The position numbers and the translations under genes are program-made. Positions 45,832-56,159 of a stretch of 64,000 bases of DNA are shown here, one piece after another (position 1 is the stretch's first letter; each line of letters starts with the position of its first letter). Source of the stretch: Archegozetes longisetosus (Eukaryota; Arthropoda; Arachnida; Sarcoptiformes; Trhypochthoniidae); assembly GCA_018873245.2 (NCBI GenBank), contig JAEMBT020000051.1, forward strand, positions 1-64,000, written 5' to 3'. The notes beneath the pieces were generated by a model. The model was not told the DNA's origin, did no database searches, and saw nothing but the letters and a program-made list of their open reading frames with translations.

Positions 45832-46338
45832 TAGGGTGACCTCCTCTGACTTGTCTTATGACGGCACAAAAATATCATAGGGGGACCATTACATTTCTAA
45901 AAAGATAAATGCCGCTTTTATTGTTCATTACAAATATTTAGGTGTCAAACAATACATTCTAATATTAGACCATCGAAAATTACTAGTCATGGTTGATTTC
46001 AAACGTATATATTTTGTTAGAAATGGCATCTTTCAAAAGTAAGAAATACTGGTTTATATCAGCTATAAGTTAAGGCAGAAAAGATTAATTCTATAAATTT
46101 TGGTTGTAAACCATAGGTGTTCAAAACATTAAGCTGGGTTTCTTATCCCTTATTATTTGTAAATAAATTCAATGTTTAAATTTCCAAGAAATATTTTTCT
46201 TAACACATTTTTCAAAATGAAAGTTGAAAACGAGACAACTAATTATTCTGTCGAGTTTTTGGTCTGACGGGATTTCAATTTTTTATGTTTAAAAAAGACG
46301 GGAATGTCCAGTCAAAAACAGGACGGGTGGTCACCTTA
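45832..46338. repeat. Repeat with GGGTGACC ends, copy 3
   Basis: The left end TAGGGTGACCTCCTC and the inverted right end TAAGGTGACCACCCGTCC enclose about 500 bp. The right 320 bp match 4553-4860 inverted. No transposase seen. Confidence 0.6.
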
Positions 46339-47594
46339 CAGATTTCTGAAGTTTAATTTAAAAAATTCTCTTCTATTTTGAAATAATGAAAATTTCTATT
46401 TTTTAAGTCAGATAAGGTTTCAATTTTCGTGTGTTAATTACTTTGATTTGTAATTAGAAAATTATACGCCTACCGATAATATTAACTATAATTTTTGCGA
46501 ATAGAATTTAGCAAAAATACTGAATGTGAAGAGCTTTGAAATTTGTTCAAATGGTAGCGTTTATAAGTTTATTCTGAAACATTTTATACTTTACGCCATT
46601 CGATGTGCAAATTTTTAATATAAATTCTAGTCTAAACTGCACAGTTAAATCAAAGAGATATCACTCACCAGTTGCTAAAAAATTATCTCAGAAGTTCAAT
46701 GACGCGTAAGTGATATGACAAATTGTTTCCTCTTTTCTTCCAATTAATCCATTCTTATTGCGGATTCAAATCAATTAGAACTTATAAGTGTCCTCTTGTG
46801 ATCACATTCAAAACGCAACCCTCTGTCAATAATGTCTGGATAAGGGTCTATATAAAATATTTTAAAGCTACCAAATTTGTTGTAATGCAATAAAATTATC
46901 ATTAGATCTTGTTTAAGACAATCGTCCAATAATACTGGTATACGAAGCTCTAAGTGTCGTGACAGATTGGTCACCTTCAACTATACGTTTACCGATCAAG
47001 TCAACAGTAAAATTAATCACTTAGAGCTGTCCGGGCCATTCTTTTGAAGGAGTTCGGAGAACTTACTATTATCACTATTGATCAAAGATGTAGAAATTAA
47101 GTGCTCCTTACTTTCATCCGTTAATAAAAAATATATGCAAATACATCACCATATATAGAAGTATGTAAAAATCTAACTTGTTTATTTCATTCTTCATGAG
47201 GGTGTGTGGCATAAAATGGGAGTGATTTGAGAAGACTAGGAGGATTTAGAGTCACATTAAGAGTACAATTGATATTAGAGATGCGCTTCTAAACAATTTA
47301 TTAAATATAGAGAAAAATTTAAACCTTTAGCTTAGCGGTAATTATAAAAATACTATCAGTTCAAGTTGAGGAAAGATATTTTAGCTTCTTTTAACTAGTT
47401 TTATAAATTTCTTATTCAAAACATAGGAATGCCTTAGGTGATCTGAAATTTGTAACTAAATAGATATCTTAAAAGAAATTTTATGCATGTTATCATTGTG
47501 ATTGAATAGCCAAAAGAGTTTATAAATTTATAAACTATATTGTGATACCAAATTTCGTTTAGAAGTCTTCTTGTATTCGTTGAAATAAGCTAAA
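46339..47594. other. AT-rich stretch, nothing recognised
   Basis: No supported features; the 69-codon frame at 46771-46980 is not convincing. Confidence 0.4.
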
Positions 47595-47960
47595 CTACTT
47601 TTTGGGTATTAGTAAATTTATTTAATACAAAAAACAGTTTATATACAGAGATCAGAAGTTATAAGTAGAGAACAATGTCAAGAGACAACTTTCACGATTG
47701 TTCGGGAAGTGAAGAGTGACTATTTTGTCACTCCTTATATACAGACAGAAAGTTTACAAAATTCAATGGAATTTTCCATAAGTATCAATGTTGGTCACTA
47801 ACTGACCAACACGTACTTGATATTTGTCCTATTGCCCTATTTTTGACACTTTGATACATAATTGGGGTCATCATCGCGACTGACCCACAATTAAGGATTA
47901 TTTTCTCAGAACTCTTCGTGTTCTATTTATTTTCCTATAGGCCATTGTGAGATCAAATCT
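47595..47960 (-). repeat. Possible solo LTR
   Basis: On the minus strand a CTGTATATAAACTG TATA region is followed by ATTAAATAAATTT and then TACCCAAAAAG, an order like that of the Gypsy LTRs 2 kb away. A perfect hairpin TGTTGGTCA/TGACCAACA lies at 47787-47809. No clean ends or target duplication found. Confidence 0.25.
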
Positions 47961-48956
47961 TTGAAAACTGTATTTGATTTCACAATATAAATAATGGAAA
48001 AATTTGGAATTATTTGAAATACTAGCTAATTAATAAATTTAAAAAGTTTAAGTGTTTAAATACAATGGCACTAATGAATATAACTTCTAGTTCACATCAA
48101 TACTCTATTGTTGAGCTAATACGATTTGTGAATCATAACTTTGGATATCAGGAGTGCATTTCTGAAAATATTCATAATGATTAAGACTAATCTTAATACT
48201 AAATGGAGCAAAAACTCGTTATAATCAAATTAAAAAATTTTAAAAATAAATTGCTTAAAACGAAAATTTGCTTACATGGATAACTACTTGGCCTTTAAAA
48301 ATTATATTTGATTTTAAAATCATTGCTAATACCAAAATTTTGCTTATATAGAACCTGCTCATAAAGAGTTTTTATAGTATTTTGCATTAAGACTAGTCTT
48401 AGTCTTATGACTGTTTTCAGAAACGTACCTCAGAGCTTTTTCATTACGTAAATTTGTAAAAGTTATAGTTTTTTCCAAAAAATATTTCAATTTTTCATTA
48501 ATTAACATAGTTTTAGTTTTTCGTGGGTTTTAAATTTAGCGCTGAGGACTTGACCGTTTGAATAACGATTTCAATTAATAAAATGAATAATTTAGAAGAA
48601 CATCTCTAGTGAATTATATTTTTTGTGTGGAGCACTTCAAATTTGACTAAATCCAACAGTTAGGCTTTCCAACACAGTCCCATTTTGAGCCGCATACCCC
48701 TTTGAACAATGAAGAGAACAAAAGCCCCAATAAAATCTAAATGATTAATTATAGAAAACTAAGGTAATCGTTTTAAAAGCTGTACACCTTCTTTACTGAC
48801 TATATCTCTCATGTAATTTGTTGAAAATACAACACAGAATTTATTAAGATAGTCATATTCTTTCTCTTAGAAAAAATAGCATATTAAAGCGTAACAAACC
48901 CGAAAATTTGAAATTTTTATCATTAATCCCTTTCTAGTACTCTTTAGACCGATTAT
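47961..48956. other. AT-rich stretch, nothing recognised
   Basis: No supported features. Confidence 0.45.
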
Positions 48957-49927
48957 ATATATCGTCACCTGAGTGCTGTTATGCGCTAACTCGAAAATTT
49001 TCACAAAATGAGTTAATGCCACTTTTGAAGCAAGTTATCAAAACTCTATAAATTGCTCGAATTGAATTTGAAAATTTTCAAGTAGATTTCCCGAAGTCGG
49101 TTGTGCAATAAAGCGCTAACTCTTTTAATTTTTTATTTAACTATCAAATCGATTATTTCATGCATAAAATCAGAGAAAAAAAATATTTTCAACCTATTCA
49201 TACTGAACTAAGTCTTGATGCGCATTATTTCGTCCTAAGATCTTATTAATCTCTCTAAATCTTAATCATTGAAGATTTAATGAGTTATGTATTCGATCGG
49301 ATCTTCATCGAATTTATAAGATCTTTATATAATTCTTTAATAAATTATATCAATTATTATTCTTGCATTCAAATTCTCTGAATGAATGTTTGTCTGTGAA
49401 GACATTTATTCTAGAAATGAATTCTTAAAAAATTTGTTCTCATTAATAAGTTAAGTAAGTCAATGAATTTTCGAATTAACGCAAGCAAACTAATCAAATG
49501 AATTGATCAAACGTTCAAATATAATCAAATTAGTTTAGCTGAAAATCTGTAATTAATTCGAGCAAATTAATCGCTTATAATGAGAAATCATATACATGAT
49601 TAATACTAATACCTTATTTGTTGAAATTGCACTAACAACAATAAATTGATTGTTTCACAATAGTTAAATTGATATTTCGACTTAGATTAATTGATGATAA
49701 ATATAGAAAACTTATTTTGATTTCCTGCTACAAATTTAAGTAAATATTTGATTGAAGTTCAATACTTTCCGATCAGTATAAATATGACAAATAAAGGATT
49801 GACAAGTAACTTCAAATCAATAAAAACTTAATTATAGTTATAGTTAGTTCACTAATTTCTGGAACATCTTTAAAGATTGGATTTTTTTGCTACAAATTAT
49901 TGATGAAAGAGAGAGGAGGGAGGGAGG

Positions 49928-49972
<45 letters not shown>

Positions 49973-50510
49973 TTTAGGCTTATCGACATTTGAAAGGAAT
50001 TGAAAAGGAGAAAGATTATATGGAAAAATGGTTGAATAGAGGTTCAAAATTAAGGGAGGCGTTTCTCATAAGTCTATGTTATGTGATGTTTATATCATCA
50101 CTGAGTATGTTTAAGAACAAGCTTCAAATCAATGAGCTGATGCATTTAGAATAAACAAATTCTATAAGTTTTTCAATAAGTTTCGTTTATATTCTTACGA
50201 TTTTTTTATCTATAAGTGAGTTATTTTGAGTATCATTGAGTTAGCGTCTTATAGCACTGAGAATCTAGGAAGTTTTCAGAGCCAGAAATCGCTAACTCAG
50301 AAATCTGGTTCCGATTACGGGTAGTTAGGAAGTTACAGGATTCATATACTCCTCAACAGTAAAAGAACTAAATATATCTATATCAAATATTATATCATGA
50401 GTTGTACAGCTTTAATAGTTTCTTGGGATTTTGATTTTAAACTTTGAACTCAAATTTCTCAAAACGGACTTTTCTGAGTTAGCGCATTATAGCACTGAGG
50501 TGACGATATA
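48957..50510. mobile_element. Non-autonomous TIR element abutting terpene synthase gene 2
   Basis: TATATCGTCACCTGAGTGCT at the left and, inverted from 50510, TATATCGTCACCTCAGTGCT form terminal repeats of at least 35 bp running into ATGCGCTAACTC. The motif GCGCTAACTC (inverse GAGTTAGCGC) recurs at least five times near both ends, as expected of transposase-binding repeats. The interior is AT-rich with a GA microsatellite and no transposase. It ends about 85 bp from the stop codon of gene 2. Confidence 0.75.
49906..49969. repeat. (GA)n / (GGGA)n microsatellite
   Basis: GAGAGGAGGGAGGGAGGGAG passes into an uninterrupted GA run of about 40 bp. The serine-leucine-rich frame on the other strand is an artefact of this repeat. 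Confidence 0.95.
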
Positions 50511-50514
50511 CATA

Positions 50515-50526
50515 TTTATTTTTATT
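50515..50526 (-). terminator. Poly(A) signals of terpene synthase gene 2
   Basis: Two adjacent AATAAA hexamers on the minus strand, 69 to 80 bp after the stop codon, lie right beside the end of the TIR element. Confidence 0.55.
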
Positions 50527-50594
50527 CAAAGCTACCTCTCCTTTACCTAACAAAGAAATATACAGGTACCCATCACCGAATAGAGATATCTTGA

Positions 50595-52319
50595 TTAATT
50601 ATAAAAGAACAAAATGCTTGATTTTGAAAGTATAGATTTACTCATATACCGTTCATTATTTATATGAAACAATTCTATTCCCATTAAGCATTGATACAGA
50701 TATTCATATTTTGTTCCAGATAATTTCAATGATTCGTTATATATATCATTTTGCTTACTTTCTAACATCCAAATTATTTGCTGATAGTTCATTTCAGGAT
50801 ATAGCCTTTTGAGAATAATAATCGAATTAAAATTAGTTATACCCCTCTCTTTCCAAAATGAATATATATCATTTGTTATAATAGCATGTACGATTTTAGG
50901 GTAAAGTAATTTATCATAAAGCGATTTATAATCATCCCCAAAATATGTGACTAAAGAATGATAATACACAACAGAACCAATATTATGAACTCTTTTGTTA
51001 AAATAATCATCTAGAGATTTGAAACTCATAGTTTCAGGAATATAATTATCAAATATGTATTTATAGTGATAATTAATAAAATCTGGAGTTATATTTAATT
51101 TACCACCTATCTCAAGCACAGATTTTTTAAATTCATCCAAAACTTTAATAACGTGTGGTGAAATTTTGCAATCTGACAGCTCTCCTTTAAAATGACTCAG
51201 CCAAAATTTTGCAGAGTCAGGATCAATATCAACCATATCATCCATATAGAATGCTGTTATAGCCCACTTTATTAGAGATATAACCAAGGGAGTGTCAGTA
51301 ACTAAATTATAAATATACTGAACCATTTTATATCCAAGAGAAAAGTACTTAACCATAATAATTTTTTGAGTATTATCATCAAATGTATCCTGAACCCACT
51401 TCAAAATAATTTCATTAACATCAAATGAGCTTTGTATATATTTAGATGTATCAAAAAGCTTGCGAGTGTATACTTTCATTTTGTATGTCTCAAAAAACTC
51501 TAAAGAAAACCTAATAGCTTTACTAATTTCAATTTCAACTTTTAAACTACATTTCTTCAATTTTTCTAATCTGTCTTCGCGTTCATGGATATATTCATCA
51601 TATATATCATATTCTTTGAATAAATCAATCACACTTTCCTTAGTAGAAGGATATGAGAAATTTTCAATCTTGTTCGATAGTAAATCAATCAATTTACTCC
51701 ATTTTTTACTATTTATGTCATTAATATTTTCTTCAAAATTACCTTTAAAATCGTTTTCAGCTTGAAACCAATATCCAACCTCCAATAAATTCTCATCTTC
51801 TAAAATTAACATAGCTCTATCCAAATCTTTTGTCTTTATCAAAACAGATAAAGCAACTGGAAAGCAGACCGTATAATACGAGGTCTTATTCTCAGCTATT
51901 TTGCGATAATCTTTGAACTCAGTATCTAAATTTAAAATTTGACCATATAATGTTTTTAGTAATACTTTATTATATAATTTATTAATCTTGAAAGCCAAGT
52001 CAGCCGGAAAACTTTTCAATATAATTCTATAGGTGTCATTAGATAAAGTAAGAGCCCAAGTAATAACAGTTGCACTACCATATTTAGTATGCATTGCTGG
52101 TTGTCCGCATCTACTTATAGAATTACCCGCTATATCATCGATCATAATGATCGATAGATGAAGTAAGTATAATATATTACATACTACCTTTATGGTGTCT
52201 TCTTCGATTCCTTCCGCAACATACTTAAACAAATTAGATCTAAAGTTCTTCCCTAAATCACCATAATAGCATACAGGCTTTCTTAACCATGGAGAAACGA
52301 TATTAGTATAGTCATCCAT
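50595..52319 (-). CDS. Prenyltransferase-terpene synthase fusion, copy 2
   Basis: One uninterrupted frame encodes 574 residues. The N-terminal PT-like part (~10-240) shows RKPVCYYGDLGKNFR (IPP-site K24, R27), MIDDIAGNSISRCGQPAMH (D61-G65; fifth Asp replaced by Gly, RRG replaced by RCG), GQILNLD (126-132), KTSYY (145-149) and GYWFQAENDFKG (second motif N189-G193; first and last Asp lost). The C-terminal TS part (~300-574) shows YMDDMVD (D360-D364), R443 as probable diphosphate sensor, NDIYSFWKE (483-491, a perfect NSE triad) and ERY with R557-Y558. The PT half is thus unlikely to be catalytic as a chain-elongating enzyme, while the TS half looks fully equipped. An in-frame TGA 11 codons upstream fixes the start. 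GC is low like the surroundings, unlike copy 1. Confidence 0.9.
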   Translation of the reverse strand: MDDYTNIVSPWLRKPVCYYGDLGKNFRSNLFKYVAEGIEEDTIKVVCNILYLLHLSIIMIDDIAGNSISRCGQPAMHTKYGSATVITWALTLSNDTYRIILKSFPADLAFKINKLYNKVLLKTLYGQILNLDTEFKDYRKIAENKTSYYTVCFPVALSVLIKTKDLDRAMLILEDENLLEVGYWFQAENDFKGNFEENINDINSKKWSKLIDLLSNKIENFSYPSTKESVIDLFKEYDIYDEYIHEREDRLEKLKKCSLKVEIEISKAIRFSLEFFETYKMKVYTRKLFDTSKYIQSSFDVNEIILKWVQDTFDDNTQKIIMVKYFSLGYKMVQYIYNLVTDTPLVISLIKWAITAFYMDDMVDIDPDSAKFWLSHFKGELSDCKISPHVIKVLDEFKKSVLEIGGKLNITPDFINYHYKYIFDNYIPETMSFKSLDDYFNKRVHNIGSVVYYHSLVTYFGDDYKSLYDKLLYPKIVHAIITNDIYSFWKERGITNFNSIIILKRLYPEMNYQQIIWMLESKQNDIYNESLKLSGTKYEYLYQCLMGIELFHINNERYMSKSILSKSSILFFYN

Positions 52320-53276
52320 AATTATTATGTGCGGCTTTTTGTCTACTTTTCACTATCCACGTATGTAGTTTAGACGTATGAATGAAATTATAACTTGAAA
52401 GAAAATCTATCAGTGGCTGAAAGCCTAACAAATAAAAAATGTGAATAATAATTTGAATAAAATGTAAACACAATTTGTAAAAGCTATCTAAAGTTGGAAA
52501 AAAATTAAATGCTTATGATAAAACTGTTAAAAATTATTTATCTATATTTGAAATAAAAATATTCGATAGTAAACTGCACAAAGTAATGATAATAAGAAAA
52601 TCAAGCAAAGAAAGTATTTAAAGAAAGTTAAGAATGAGTGCAAATAACCTATCACTGACAACTAGGATTAACGAAAATCGAAAATTTTTCAAATTTTATA
52701 AAATGTTCTAATGGTGTTTAAAAATCATTTGAGCTCTAATAAAATTTGCATACTACTTCGATTAAAAAATCGAAAAACTTATTTTTGATTATTTTTCAGC
52801 TAAAGAGTAAAAATATTTTTAACAAAATCCGGGTAGAAAATACTTCAAAAAATAGTCTTTCAAAGAAAGTTTAAAGCATTCAACTTATATAATAATTTTA
52901 TAAGTATCTTTTTGTCGGATCTGATAAGTTTTTACCGCTTTACTCATATTTAATTAAATTTTGTTAAAAAAGAATACTCGTTAAATAACCTTAAGCAATA
53001 TAAAACACTATTTAAACTTCTGCTTTAAGATATTGGCACAGAAAAATGTTTTCAAACAATTTTTTACACCAAACAACCTTAAAGTTGACAAATAATCACT
53101 TCATAATTGATACTTCAAATAGTTGCAGCAGTGATTCATATCTTGCACATTCATCTTTTAAAGCTAGATTTGTTGAACAATGATAAAAAAATTAATAGCG
53201 AAAGAAGCAATTGCTAAAAGGCTATTTCTAAAGCCTATTGTCGAGCTTTAGAACTCGGATATCATAGATAAAAGGC
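52320..53276. other. Upstream region of gene 2, nothing recognised
   Basis: AT-rich; a weak TTATAATTT lies about 70 bp before the ATG. No other gene. Confidence 0.4.
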
Positions 53277-53284
53277 ATCAGTAA

Positions 53285-55226
53285 TCAGTAAAGCATGTTA
53301 AAATGCATAATTGCATATTTTAATCGGTTTGATATAACTAACTATTGATTGAATATTCATGCGAATCATAAAGTAAGGGGTATTCTGGCGAAAGTTATTA
53401 CCGCATAAATGCATATAAATGCATATTTAAAAACAAATGCATATTTTAAAAATTATTAACAAATTTGTAATTTAAGGATTGATCTAATCAATCGATAGTT
53501 AGTTATTATACAAACGATTGTTATCCAATCGATTGAAATCAAAACAACAGTCAATCAATTTGAATGTTACTCCCTGTGCACATTGATAGCAAAATTAATT
53601 AATTGATTCTAATGCCTAAAACGGCGAAATCTCGATAAAAAACTTAAAGATTATGTTAGAGAGTTTGGAGATGTGTTTCGTGTAGATATCGATTCGGTGT
53701 CCAAAACTGAATATCTCTTATGTAAAGCATGTCAGATACGTGTCGTATGTGACCGCAAGAGTCAGATCACACAACACATCGAAACTCAAAATCATTCAAA
53801 AGCATTGAAAACTTTTAAAGGCAATCAAAAAACAATAGTCGAGTGCTTTGAAAGAGATGTCAATGTCTTAATTAGAGATTTTTGGTTTTTTTTTGGTCTC
53901 AAATAACATTCCTTTCCATCGACTACTCAACAATGGATTCAAGAAATTCGTAGAAAAGTATACTAATTATACCGTTCCTTCGCCCAAAACCCTTTGAGAA
54001 AGCCATTTAAAAGATATATATGAAAGCACTATTCAGTCAATCAGAACTGAAATACAGAATCACTTCATTTGGATCTCAATCGATGAAACCAAAGATCGAT
54101 TTGACCGCAAAGTGGCTAATGTTGTCATCGGTTCTCTTAAAACATTTAAATAAATGCAAACGTTTTTTATTGAATATGGAATTCATTGACAATTGTGAAG
54201 GCCATCAAATTGTCTGTTCGGTTAATACAGCGCTTAGTATTTTATGGCCTGAGGGTATAAAGTACGACAAAATATTATTGCTTTTGACCGACGCGGCCAG
54301 TTATATGAAGAGCGCCGGCTGTACACTTTGTGGTACGTATCCAAAGCTAATTCACGTCACATGTGTTGCACACGGAGTTCAAACGTTTGTGAACACATCG
54401 CTGACATATTTACTAAAGTCAACGCTTTGGTCAGTAATGGCAAAAAAATTATAATCAAATCAAATGATCGGAGAAAGCAATTTAAAACCCGATTTCCTGT
54501 CAACCCTCTACCGCCCGAACCAATGCGCACCCGATGGGGTACTTGGATTAACGCCGTTGAATATTATGTCAAATATTTTGGTATTTTATGTGATTTTGTT
54601 TCTGAACTAAGTCCTAAGGATTCGATTGCAATAAAAAATGTTCAAAATTTGATCTCAACTGAAAAGACTAGTCTGGTCTGTGATCTGAGTTTAATTAATG
54701 GGAACTTTAACTGTCTCTCAAAAGTACTCAAACAATTGGAAACCAAAAACATTCTTCTTTTCGATAGTATAGATCTAGTCATCAATTGTCTACAAGAAGT
54801 CGAGAATGCCGTCAAAAAGAGATATTAGTGTTTCAAATAAATTCCATTATATTTTGGACAAAAATTCTGGTTTTGAGAAAATGATATCAATCAATGATGT
54901 AATCAACGGTAAAGTCATCGATATTTCTGGCTTGAATCTGATCCCCGACGACATCTCTGTGTTTAAATTGTCTCCAATTACGACTTGTGATGTCGAGAGA
55001 TCGTTCTCGAAGTATAAATTTGTTCTCAATGATCGTCGCTATGGAATGTCTGAATTGCATCTGAAATACTATTTCATTGTCAACATAAACAACGAATATA
55101 TTTAAGAATAATTTTGTATTTTTTAAAAATTTTTAGTGCATATTAAATGCATATTTCATTGATTTTTATTGCATATTATATGACATATAAACTGAAAATA
55201 AACGCATATTAGGAAATGCTTTAGTA
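53285..55226 (+). mobile_element. hAT element with TGCATA-rich ends
   Basis: The left end TCAGTAAAGCATGTT and inverted right end TACTAAAGCATTTCC are short imperfect terminal repeats. They are flanked by ATCAGTAA (53277-53284) and ATCAGTTA (55227-55234), a 7-of-8 match to an 8-bp duplication. Several TGCATA / TATGCA motifs crowd the first 170 bp and the last 100 bp, as expected for subterminal transposase-binding sites of hAT elements. Confidence 0.7.
53612..55105 (+). pseudogene. hAT transposase with BED-like finger, frameshifted
   Basis: From MPKTAKSR (53612) a frame change leads to a zinc-finger segment (LLCKACQIRV....SQITQHIETQNHSKAL). The catalytic region follows in pieces: [11 protein letters not shown] near 54070, LLLTDAASYMKSAG and YPKLIHVTCVAHGVQTF near 54280-54390, then PEPMRTRWGTWINAVEYYV near 54520. 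The hAT dimerisation end is FKLSPITTCDVERSFSKYK with VLNDRRYGMSELHLK (54960-55075). At least three frameshifts or stops separate these blocks. The order is complete for a hAT transposase, so this is a formerly autonomous copy. Confidence 0.85.
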
Positions 55227-55234
55227 ATCAGTTA

Positions 55235-56159
55235 AACTAAAATTATTCATCTGTTCTTACGTTAATTTTATATAAAATATCTTTTTTTCAGTCGTTAATC
55301 GAAAAAAAAATTTCATTAAATAATAGAAATAATATACGGTAAAGAATGTATACTTGGCACGAAATATTAAGTGTAGATCAATAATACAGAGACGGTGTCG
55401 TCGAAAACATTAATCGAAATATTCATGAAATATCACATGTCAAATAAACATGAAGACAAAGATACTTCAGAAATTGATGGATAGAACAAGAAATAAATCT
55501 CGAGGAAGTTTTTAACGGCTAAAAGTTTGAACAGTCAATTGAATATATGTGAGTATTGCTATGAAATCACGAAAAACAAAGTCTTCAAAAGTAATCTTTA
55601 AATGAAAGTAGAGAAATTAAAATCGTAATTAATTAAAAATGAACAACAAATGTACGAAATGCTAGGACAATAGTTAACAAATCTAGAGAAGAAGAATCAT
55701 ATTAAGAAAAGTCGAAATTTCCAAGCTATTGCGAAAACGCTGTAACGCAAAGTTTAAGCTGTAGTAAAGTTCGAGAATCGACGAAATTGAGATAAAATAA
55801 GAAGAGATAAAAGAGAGGGTAGTCTTTTCAACTCTTCAATAATAACTGATTCTGACATTCATTAATCAAGCAAAAATGATGAGACATCGCTCTTCTTGGA
55901 TAAAAATTGTGTTAACATTAAGCCATTAAAGAAATGGTTGAAATATACTTCAATTAACAATATCAAATAACAAAAGAGAAATTGAAGAAAAAATATATCA
56001 AAAAATTGAAAGAAAAACTGGAACAAATGAAAGAAATGACTAAAAATAAAATTTTTGATAAAGAAATGTGTTTAATTCCAAATTTCAGCAAAATGCGAGT
56101 TGAATGAATGTTAATCATACTATTCTCTTGATAAGCATTAATTCAACGAGTACCACAAG
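55235..56159. other. AT-rich stretch, possibly Gypsy 5' region
   Basis: No LTR or coding segment could be recognised, although the decayed Gypsy element that follows should have had its 5' end here. Confidence 0.35.

Noticed and set aside
49844..50047. Serine-leucine repeat protein
   Set aside because: It is the translation of the GA microsatellite.
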